The position numbers were made by a program, and so were the translations under genes. This document shows positions 12,524-18,192 of a stretch of DNA of 20,015 bases, in pieces (the first letter of the stretch is position 1; each line of letters starts with the position of its first letter). The notes below the pieces were generated by a model, which did no database searches, was not told where the DNA came from, and saw only the letters and a program-made list of their open reading frames with translations. The stretch comes from JBBDYQ01 sp035553855. GTDB lineage: Bacteria > Actinomycetota > Thermoleophilia > Solirubrobacterales > Thermoleophilaceae. The stretch covers positions 1-20,015 of the forward strand of contig DATMJO010000086.1 of NCBI GenBank assembly GCA_035553855.1, in the 5' to 3' direction.

Positions 12524-13820
12524 GGAGCCTGAGCGACCGGTCGGCGCCGAAGGCGCCGCGCTCGAGATCCCCTACCGCGAGCGCGAGCGCTCCGTGACGA
12601 TGGAGCGGATGGCGCAGCCGGGCGCGCCGGTGATCGGGACCGAGCTGGAGCCGGAGACCGAGCTCTTCACGATCAACATGGGGCCGCACCACCCGGCGAC
12701 CCACGGGGTGCTGCGGCTGCTCCTGACGCTCGAGGGCGAGGTGGTGCGCGAGCTCGTGCCGCTGATCGGCTACGTGCACACCGGCATCGAGAAGTCCTGC
12801 GAGGACCAGGCCTACTGGAAGGTCATCCCGTTCGTCGAGCGGATGGACTACCTCGCCTACTACTTCAACATGATGGCCTACTGCTCGACGGTCGAGCGGA
12901 TGGTCGAGGTGGAGGTCCCGCCGCGCGCGCAGTACCTGCGCGTGGCCCACCTGGAGCTCAACAGGATCGCCTCGCACCTCTTCTGGCTCGCCACTTCGGC
13001 GCTCGACGTGGGAGCCATCACGATGCTCTGGTGGGGCTGCCGCGAGCGCGACTACGTGCTCGACCTGTTCGAGATGTCGAGCGGCCAGCGGATGCACACC
13101 CGCTACTTCCAGATCGGCGGCGTCGCCGAGGACATCCCGCCCGGCTGGGAGCAGAAGGTCAGGGAGTTCTGCAAGCTGATGCCGGAGCGCCTCGACCAAT
13201 ACGAGGCGCTGCTCGACAACAACGAGATCTTCCTCCAGCGCCTGAAGAACGTGGGGGCCGTGGACGCCGAGACGCTGATGGGCCTGGGCGTCACCGGGCC
13301 GCTGCTGCGCGCGGCCGGGGTCCCGTGGGACCTGCGCAAGGCGATGCCCTACTCCTCCTACGACCACTTCGACTTCAAGATCCCGGTCGGCACAACCGGC
13401 GACAACTACGACCGCTACCGCGTCCGGATGGCCGAGATGCGCGAGTCCTGCCGGATCGTCGAGCAGGCCCTCGACGGCCTCCCCGAGGGACCGTGGATCA
13501 CCGACAACCGCAAGGTCGCGCTACCCCCGCGCCATGAGCTCGCCACCTCGATGGAGGCGCTCATCCACCACTTCAAGCTCGTCACCGAAGGCATGCGCGT
13601 CCCGCCCGGCGAGAGCTACACGGCGATCGAGTCCCCCCGCGGCGAGCTCGGCTGCTTCGTCGTCTCCGACGGGAGCGCGAAGCCCGCGCGCGTGCACATG
13701 CGCGACCCCTCGTTCGTGAACCTCCAGGCGCTCAAGCCGATGGCCGAGAACTCGCTGATCGCCGACCTGATCGCCTGCATCGCGATGCTCGACCCGATCC
13801 TCGGCGGCATCGACCGCTGA
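12516..13820 (+). CDS. nuoD: NADH-quinone oxidoreductase subunit D (49-kDa subunit)
   Basis: A 434-residue subunit that forms the quinone-binding cavity with NuoB and is related to the large subunit of NiFe hydrogenases, without the nickel ligands. Visible family blocks are INMGPHHPATHGVLR (quinone-site His loop), GYVHTGIEKSCE, FVERMDYLAYYFN (quinone-site Tyr region), ELNRIASHLFWL, RMHTRYFQIGGVAED, GVTGPLLRAAGVPWDLRK and, at the end, CIAMLDPILGGIDR. The N-terminal 50 residues are a variable extension; ATG 12600 would be a shorter start, but ATG 12516 repeats the 8-nt overlap pattern of this operon. The TGA begins the GGGGTCTG palindrome, which probably marks the end of the transcript. Confidence 0.95.
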   Translation: MTREPERPVGAEGAALEIPYRERERSVTMERMAQPGAPVIGTELEPETELFTINMGPHHPATHGVLRLLLTLEGEVVRELVPLIGYVHTGIEKSCEDQAYWKVIPFVERMDYLAYYFNMMAYCSTVERMVEVEVPPRAQYLRVAHLELNRIASHLFWLATSALDVGAITMLWWGCRERDYVLDLFEMSSGQRMHTRYFQIGGVAEDIPPGWEQKVREFCKLMPERLDQYEALLDNNEIFLQRLKNVGAVDAETLMGLGVTGPLLRAAGVPWDLRKAMPYSSYDHFDFKIPVGTTGDNYDRYRVRMAEMRESCRIVEQALDGLPEGPWITDNRKVALPPRHELATSMEALIHHFKLVTEGMRVPPGESYTAIESPRGELGCFVVSDGSAKPARVHMRDPSFVNLQALKPMAENSLIADLIACIAMLDPILGGIDR

Positions 13821-13889
13821 GGGGTCTGCCGCCCGAAGGTGGGTCAGACCCCGCGGCGGGCCGAGCGACCCCTGAGGGGTCAGACCCCT
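13821..13889. repeat. Cluster of GGGGTC/GACCCC palindromes after nuoD
   Basis: Three overlapping inverted repeats: GGGGTCTG (13821-13828) with CAGACCCC (13845-13852); GACCCC-TGA-GGGGTC (13867-13881); and AGGGGTC-A-GACCCCT (13875-13889). The second and third share an arm, so the RNA could fold in two mutually exclusive ways. The first hairpin begins directly after the nuoD stop and could terminate or protect the nuoABCD mRNA. It also faces the convergent vapC gene. As in the 5251-5362 repeat, the third palindrome has perfect arms around one central A. Confidence 0.8.
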
Positions 13890-13898
13890 CGCCCACCC

Positions 13899-14324
13899 TC
13901 AGCCGGGGAGCCGATGCCTCACACCCGCGAAGCGCGCGAAGTCGCGGTCGTAGGAGACGACCTCGGCGCCGTGCTCGATTGCGAGCGCGGCAAGGTGCGC
14001 GTCCGTCGTGAGGTTGCCCGCCGTCCCGCCCTCGCGTAGCAGGCCGGACAGGACCGCCGCGTGGCGCGCCGTCGGGTGCACGACGACCGCCGCGGGCGCC
14101 CCGAGCCAGGCCTCGACCTGGTCGCACGCCTCGCCCGGCGTGAGTGCGCCCGGATAAGCGGACCCGTTCGTGGCGACCCGTATGAACGCGAGCAGCGCCA
14201 CCCAGGCGAGCCCGACAGCCTCACGCCCCCCGAGCGCGGCCTCGAGCCAGGGGCGGGCGGGCTCGTGATGCGCGCTCGTCTCGTCCCTGGCGTACAGGAG
14301 GACGTTCGCGTCCACGACGACCAC
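13899..14324 (-). CDS. vapC: VapC-type PIN-domain ribonuclease toxin
   Basis: A 141-residue PIN-domain protein, most like the mycobacterial-type VapC subfamily. Acidic metal ligands are visible at D5 (VVVDANVLLY), D108 (NLTTDAHLAAL) and D126/D128 (SYDRDFARF). The position near residue 46 where many PIN proteins have Glu is Ala here (WVALLAFIRV), as I recall for this subfamily. Such toxins cleave tRNA or rRNA and are held inactive by the upstream-encoded antitoxin. The start is GTG 14324, 4 nt after the vapB stop, so the pair is co-translated. It lies convergent to nuoD. Confidence 0.88.
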   Translation of the reverse strand: MVVVDANVLLYARDETSAHHEPARPWLEAALGGREAVGLAWVALLAFIRVATNGSAYPGALTPGEACDQVEAWLGAPAAVVVHPTARHAAVLSGLLREGGTAGNLTTDAHLAALAIEHGAEVVSYDRDFARFAGVRHRLPG

Positions 14325-14328
14325 GGGA

Positions 14329-14580
14329 TCAGCGGCCCTCGGCGAGCTTGCGCATCAGGGTCTCGTCCTCGAGGTGCGCGGCAAGCCGCAGTGCCTTCGT
14401 CACGTCGAAGCGGGCGGGCCCCATGGCGCTCGGCCTGGTGTAGGTCCCGGGCGTGGCCTCGCCGCCCAACCCCGCCCGGATCGCCTCGTTGACCGCTTCC
14501 TTGAACGAGAGCCCGCGATCGCGCATCGCGCGCTCCACGAGGGCACGCGCGTCCGGATCGAGCGTGATGGTGGTGCGCAT
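14329..14580 (-). CDS. vapB: VapB-type ribbon-helix-helix antitoxin
   Basis: An 83-residue antitoxin. Residues 1-45 (MRTTITLDPDARALVERAMRDRG followed by SFKEAVNEAIRAGL) fit a ribbon-helix-helix DNA-binding domain. The C-terminal part, with ARFDVTKALRLAAHLEDE, is the probable toxin-binding segment. The ATG at 14580 is preceded at 9 nt by TATGAT (14595-14590), so the message is probably leaderless. A 35-bp dyad covers that box, which fits autorepression by the VapBC complex. Together with vapC this forms a complete type II toxin-antitoxin pair inside the interrupted nuo locus. Confidence 0.88.
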   Translation of the reverse strand: MRTTITLDPDARALVERAMRDRGLSFKEAVNEAIRAGLGGEATPGTYTRPSAMGPARFDVTKALRLAAHLEDETLMRKLAEGR

Positions 14581-14587
14581 GGAGTTT

Positions 14588-14622
14588 GCATCATAGCATC
14601 AGATAGCCTGATGACATGATGC
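14588..14622. promoter_or_regulatory. vapBC operator/promoter: 35-bp nested dyad
   Basis: Symmetric about base 14605: outer arms GCATCAT (14588-14594) and ATGATGC (14616-14622), inner arms CATCAG (14597-14602) and CTGATG (14608-14613). The outer left arm contains the minus-strand -10-like TATGAT (14595-14590). It is notably AT-rich for this window. It is the natural binding site for the ribbon-helix-helix antitoxin complex. Confidence 0.65.
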
Positions 14623-14650
14623 GACAGCCACCGAGCGGTACCGGGCCCGG

Positions 14651-15091
14651 TCAGCCGTTTTCCACGAACGGCGAGAAGTGCTCGTGCACGATCAGCCACT
14701 CGCCGCCCGCCTTCGCGAAGACGAGCGTCCCCCGGGCGCTGAACTCGTGCCGCTCGCCCTCCGCCGCGACGCGGCTCTCCATCACGAACGTGGTGACGGC
14801 CACCGGGCCGAAGACGTCCACCTTGAGGCCCGCGAGCCGCGGTTCGAACTCGTCGGCGCCGAGAATCGCCTCGCGCTCGAGCCGCCTCGTCGTCTCGCCG
14901 TCCTGGCGCTCGAGGGGCGCGAAGTCGTCGAACTTCGTGAACTTCGGCCCGAACGCGTGGTAGCTCTCGAGCTCGTCGACCGCGCGCCGCCGCGCGGCTG
15001 ACATGACGTCCTCGAGGCGTCGCTCGACCTCCATCTGCTCGCTCGCGTAGGCGTCGCTCAGGATCCGGGCCTCGCCCGCCGCGGCGGTCAT
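14651..15091 (-). CDS. SnoaL-like/DUF4440 NTF2-fold protein
   Basis: A 146-residue protein of the NTF2-like superfamily (SnoaL, ketosteroid isomerase-like). A long N-terminal helix region (about 1-45) is followed by the cone-shaped barrel, ending with GEWLIVHEHFSPF, the typical last strands of the SnoaL_3/DUF4440 group. Such proteins can be small enzymes or binding modules; no catalytic function can be assigned. The ATG at 15091 has a strong Shine-Dalgarno (GGAGGAG) that lies inside the end of the upstream DUF1059 gene. The TGA of that gene overlaps this ATG by one base, so the two are translationally coupled. Confidence 0.82.
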   Translation of the reverse strand: MTAAAGEARILSDAYASEQMEVERRLEDVMSAARRRAVDELESYHAFGPKFTKFDDFAPLERQDGETTRRLEREAILGADEFEPRLAGLKVDVFGPVAVTTFVMESRVAAEGERHEFSARGTLVFAKAGGEWLIVHEHFSPFVENG

Positions 15092-15249
15092 CACTCCTCC
15101 TCCGCCATCGCGAGCAGGTCCTCTCGGGCGAGCCGCCCGATCAGGTCGGGATGGTCCGCCTCGATGTGGCGCGTGGCCGCGGACACCAGCTCGTCCTCCG
15201 TCTCGGCCCGCACGATGTAGCCGCACTCGCATCTGATCACCTTCGCCAT
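15091..15249 (-). CDS. DUF1059 small protein
   Basis: A 52-residue protein. It reads MAKVIRCECGYIVRAETEDE, then LVSAATRHIEADHP, and ends AMAEEE. The Cys pair C7/C9 near the N-terminus, the RAETEDELV segment and the His-containing helix (H28, H33) are characteristic of the actinobacterial DUF1059 family. Cys and His could bind a metal, but that is inference. It has a good Shine-Dalgarno, GGAGG five nt before ATG 15249. Its stop overlaps the start of the SnoaL-like gene. It is divergent from the SARP regulator with 65 bp between starts. The function of the family is unknown to me. Confidence 0.8.
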   Translation of the reverse strand: MAKVIRCECGYIVRAETEDELVSAATRHIEADHPDLIGRLAREDLLAMAEEE

Positions 15250-15276
15250 CTCTGCCTCCTTGGGGTCTGGCGCGCA

Positions 15277-15305
15277 TTGTCACCCGGGCGCGTTGCGGTT
15301 ACGTT
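15277..15305 (+). promoter_or_regulatory. Sigma-A-like promoter of the SARP gene
   Basis: TTGTCA (15277-15282) and TACGTT (15300-15305) are separated by 17 bp, the best -35/-10 pair I find in the window. The TTG start at 15315 follows the -10 by 9 nt, predicting an almost leaderless mRNA. The region is shared with the divergent DUF1059 gene. Confidence 0.55.
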
Positions 15306-15314
15306 GCGAGGCAG

Positions 15315-16076
15315 TTGCCGAGCGCCACCCGGATCCAGCTGTGCGGGCGCGTCGCGGTCGAGATCGGCGGCAGGCGGCTCGAGGCGGAGCTCCCCGGCCG
15401 ACAGGGGCGGCTCGCGTTCGTCCATCTGGCGCTGAACCGCGGGCGCACGCTGACGCGCGGGGAGCTCGCGCTGGCGCTCTGGCCGGACGAGGCGCCCGCG
15501 CACGCGGAATCGAATCTCCGCGTGGTGTTGTCGCGGCTCAGGCGCGTCCTCGGCTCCGACGCTCTGGCCGGCCGCGGCGACCTCCGGCTCGTGCTGCCCG
15601 CCGGGGCCTGGGTGGACACGGAGGTCGCGGCTGTGAAGATCCACGAAGCGGAGACGGCGGTCCATGGAAAGGACTGGTCGCGAGCCCTCCCCGCCGCCTC
15701 GATCGCCTATGCGATCTCCGGCCGCGGCTTCCTGCCGGGGGAGGAGGCGCCCTGGGTCGTCGAACAGCGGGGCTGGCTCGAGGACGTCCATCTGCGGGCG
15801 CTCGAGTGCGACGGCGCGGCGAGCCTGGGCATAGGAGGATCGGAGCTCGCCGCGGCGGAGCGCGACGCCCGCCGCCTGGTCCGGCTCGCCCCGTACCGGG
15901 AGAGCGGCTACCGCCTGCTCATGGAGACGCTCGAGCGCCGGGGAAACCGCGCCGAGGCGCTGCTGGTCTACGAGCGGCTGCGGACCGTGTTGCGCGACGA
16001 GTTGGGGAGCGCTCCGGGCCCGCAGTCGCAAGCCCTCCACGCGCGGCTCTTGGGTCCGCCGCGCGGGCCCGCCTAG
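15315..16076 (+). CDS. SARP-family transcriptional regulator (winged helix + BTAD)
   Basis: A 253-residue regulator of the AfsR/DnrI/RedD type. Residues 1-95 form an OmpR-like winged helix (RIQLCGRVAVEIGGR, then LTRGELALALWPDEAP and NLRVVLSRLRRVLG). Residues 100-250 form the bacterial transcriptional activator domain, with TPR-like helices (VVEQRGWLEDVHLRALE, then RLVRLAPYRESGYRLLMETL and AEALLVYERLRTVLRDELGSAPGPQ). There is no NB-ARC or sensor domain, so it is a small stand-alone SARP. The start is TTG 15315 with a weak GAGG upstream and the promoter 9 nt away. It lies directly before nuoEFG, separated by a hairpin, so it may be an independent unit. Targets are unknown, and no biosynthetic cluster is in view. 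Confidence 0.86.
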   Translation: MPSATRIQLCGRVAVEIGGRRLEAELPGRQGRLAFVHLALNRGRTLTRGELALALWPDEAPAHAESNLRVVLSRLRRVLGSDALAGRGDLRLVLPAGAWVDTEVAAVKIHEAETAVHGKDWSRALPAASIAYAISGRGFLPGEEAPWVVEQRGWLEDVHLRALECDGAASLGIGGSELAAAERDARRLVRLAPYRESGYRLLMETLERRGNRAEALLVYERLRTVLRDELGSAPGPQSQALHARLLGPPRGPA

Positions 16077-16086
16077 GTGCGCCCAG

Positions 16087-16110
16087 GGCGCCCCGGCGCG
16101 CCCGGGCGCC
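16087..16110 (+). terminator. Hairpin between the SARP gene and nuoE promoter
   Basis: GGCGCCC (16087-16093) pairs with GGGCGCC (16104-16110) around a 10-nt loop, 10 nt after the SARP stop and just before the nuoE promoter. There is no U-tract. It plausibly insulates nuoE from SARP transcription. Confidence 0.4.
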
Positions 16111-16115
16111 AAGCA

Positions 16116-16167
16116 CCCTTCCGCACTATGTGGCACCTCGTTACAAAGGGGGGTATAAGACGGCGCG
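16116..16167 (+). promoter_or_regulatory. nuoEFG promoter (copy B of the duplicated element)
   Basis: -35-like GTGGCA (16130-16135) and -10-like TATAAG (16154-16159), 18 bp apart as in the nuoA promoter. The block aligns without gaps to 10951-11002 (44 of 52 identical). The left operator arm TGTGGCA is kept, but the right arm is CGTTACA instead of TGCCACA, so the palindrome is degraded. ATG of nuoE is 12 nt after the -10. Confidence 0.7.
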
Positions 16168-16171
16168 GGCC

Positions 16172-16843
16172 ATGGCGGACCACATGATCGAGACAGGCGA
16201 CGAGGGCGCCCCCGGGCCGATGAGCGGGCGCCCGTCGCGCCTTCGGGGATGGGACGAGGCCGCCGACCTCACGAAGGACCCCGCCATCGTCCCCGATCCC
16301 GCCGAGACCGAGGTCCCCGCCGACCTGCGTCGCGAGATCGAGACGATAATGGGCCGCTACCCCGACCACCACTCGGCGGCGCTGCCCGCGCTCGGCGCCG
16401 CCCAGCGCGTCCACGGCTGGTGCTCGCCCGAGGCGATCACCCAGGTGGCCGCGGTCATGCGGGTTACACCCGCCTACCTGTCGAGCGTCGCGACCTTCTA
16501 CGACATGCTCCGCACCGAGCCGGTCGGCAGCCGCTACGTCTACGTCTGCACGAGCGTCGCCTGCTGCCTGCGCGACGCGAAGTCCGTCTACGACGCGATC
16601 GTGGAGGAGGCCGAGCGCACCGCGCTCACCGACGTCGAGATCCGCGAGTTCGAATGCCTCGGCGCCTGCGACATGGCGCCGATGGCCTCCATCGACGGCC
16701 GCTACGTCGGGCCGCTCGAGCTCTCCGACGCCGACGAGATCGTCGCGTCGCTCCACGAGCGCCGCACGGCGCTCCCGGGCCGCGCCCTCGAGGACCCCGA
16801 GTTCCGCCTGCCCTGGCAGGATGGCGGGCCCGCCGATGCCTGA
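16172..16843 (+). CDS. nuoE: NADH-quinone oxidoreductase subunit E (24-kDa, [2Fe-2S] N1a)
   Basis: A 223-residue thioredoxin-like [2Fe-2S] subunit of the NADH-oxidising module. Cluster ligands are C126 and C131 (CTSVAC) and C162 and C166 (CLGAC), with normal spacing. The helical domain before them contains LPALGAAQRVHGWCSPEAI and VTPAYLSSVATFYDM, typical of NuoE. The N-terminus is about 45 residues longer than the core domain; ATG 16219 would shorten it, but ATG 16172 fits the promoter spacing and has no Shine-Dalgarno, as in other leaderless starts here. The TGA overlaps the nuoF start (ATGCCTGA, 16836-16843). Confidence 0.94.
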   Translation: MADHMIETGDEGAPGPMSGRPSRLRGWDEAADLTKDPAIVPDPAETEVPADLRREIETIMGRYPDHHSAALPALGAAQRVHGWCSPEAITQVAAVMRVTPAYLSSVATFYDMLRTEPVGSRYVYVCTSVACCLRDAKSVYDAIVEEAERTALTDVEIREFECLGACDMAPMASIDGRYVGPLELSDADEIVASLHERRTALPGRALEDPEFRLPWQDGGPADA

Positions 16844-18122
16844 GACGCGCGTCCTCCTGGAGCAGATCGACGAGCCCGGCCTCAACACGATCGAGGTCTA
16901 CGAGCGCCTCGGCGGCTACGGCGAGCGCCTGCGCCGCGCGCTGACCGCGTTCGAGCCGGCCGAGCTCGTGGCCGAGCTCGAGGCCTCGGGCCTCCGCGGC
17001 CGCGGCGGCGCCGGCTTCTCGATGGGCAAGAAGGCGAGCTTCATCCCCAAGGGCTCACTCGACAAGTACCTCTGCTGCAACGCCGACGAATCGGAGCCGG
17101 GCACCTTCAAGGACCGCCTGCTCATGCAGAAGAACCCGCACCTCCTGATCGAGGGGATGATCATGGCCGCCTACGCCGCGGGCGCGAACCGGGCATTCAT
17201 CTTCATCCGCGGCGAGTACGAGCACCAGGCGGACGTGCTGGAAGCCGCCGTCGGCGAGGCCTACGCCAAGGGCTACCTCGGCGAGCGCATCCTCGGCACG
17301 GGCTTCTCGCTCGAGCTGGTCGTCCATCGCGGCCAGGGCGCCTACATCTGCGGCGAGGAGTCGGCGCTGCTCGACGCGCTCGAGGGCAAGCGCGGCAACC
17401 CGCGCCTCAAGCCGCCGTTCCCCGCGAACCAGGGCCTCTACCAGGGCCCCACCCTCATCAACAACGTGGAGACCCTCTGCAACGTCCCGCTGATCGCGGA
17501 GAAGGGCGCCGACTGGTTCCGCCAGTGGGGCACCGAGAAGTCGGCGGGCACCAAGCTCGTGTCGGTCTCCGGCAACGTGCAGCGCCCCGGCAACTACGAG
17601 ATCGAGCTGGGCATCACGGGCCGCGAGATCGTGTACGGCATCTGCGGCGGCCCGCCGGAGGGGCGGAGCGTCAAGTGCTGGTTCCCCGGCGGCTCCTCGG
17701 CGCCGATCCTGCTCGACGAGCACCTCGACCTCCCCTACGACTTCGAGCACATGGCCGAGGCCGGCTCGATGCTCGGCTCCGGCGCGATCATCGTGGTGGA
17801 CGACTCGCAGCCGATCGTGCCGCTCGCGCTGCGCCTCGCCGAGTTCTACCGCCACGAGTCCTGCGGCAAGTGCTCGCCCTGCCGGGAGGGCACGAACTGG
17901 ACACAGAAGTTGCTCGAGCGGATCGACACCGGCGAGGCCACGCCGATGGACATCGAGATCCTCGCGCAGGTCCAGGAGAACATCATCGGCAACTGCCTCT
18001 GCGTGCTCGGCGACTCGATGGCGATGCCGGTCGGGTCGATGGTGCGCCACTTCCGCTCCGAGTTCGAGGAGCACATCGAGCGCGCCCGCCGCGAGGCCGA
18101 GCGGCGGGAGGTCGCGGCTTGA
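16836..18122 (+). CDS. nuoF: NADH-quinone oxidoreductase subunit F (51-kDa, NADH/FMN, N3)
   Basis: A 428-residue flavoprotein subunit that oxidises NADH. The FMN/NADH site shows GLRGRGGAGFSMGKK (residues 53-66), NADESEPGTFKDR (82-94) and GAYICGEESAL (168-178). Cluster N3 ligands are C343, C346 and C349 (ESCGKCSPCREGT) and C389 in NCLCVLGD. ATG 16836 is chosen because it gives the same 8-nt overlap, with identical bases, as nuoB/nuoC; ATG 16821, five codons upstream, is the alternative. A 70-bp gap separates it from nuoG, the only real spacer within the two nuo blocks. Confidence 0.95.
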   Translation: MPETRVLLEQIDEPGLNTIEVYERLGGYGERLRRALTAFEPAELVAELEASGLRGRGGAGFSMGKKASFIPKGSLDKYLCCNADESEPGTFKDRLLMQKNPHLLIEGMIMAAYAAGANRAFIFIRGEYEHQADVLEAAVGEAYAKGYLGERILGTGFSLELVVHRGQGAYICGEESALLDALEGKRGNPRLKPPFPANQGLYQGPTLINNVETLCNVPLIAEKGADWFRQWGTEKSAGTKLVSVSGNVQRPGNYEIELGITGREIVYGICGGPPEGRSVKCWFPGGSSAPILLDEHLDLPYDFEHMAEAGSMLGSGAIIVVDDSQPIVPLALRLAEFYRHESCGKCSPCREGTNWTQKLLERIDTGEATPMDIEILAQVQENIIGNCLCVLGDSMAMPVGSMVRHFRSEFEEHIERARREAERREVAA

Positions 18123-18177
18123 GCCGCGGCCGTTCACGCGAGGCCGGAGGCCGAGAGACGGAATCGGGACGCCCCGC

Positions 18178-18183
18178 GGAGGT
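18178..18183 (+). promoter_or_regulatory. Shine-Dalgarno GGAGGT deciding the nuoG start
   Basis: GGAGGT lies 9 nt before GTG 18193 at the end of the 70-bp nuoF-nuoG gap. It supports GTG 18193 and shows that nuoG translation is initiated independently, unlike the overlapping nuo genes. Confidence 0.65.
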
Positions 18184-18192
18184 AACCCTCTA

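Noticed and set aside
14640..14651. ACCGGGCCCGGT 12-bp palindrome at the end of the SnoaL-like gene
   Set aside because: It is only G/C-core symmetry with no loop, easily expected by chance at this GC content, and it overlaps a stop codon.
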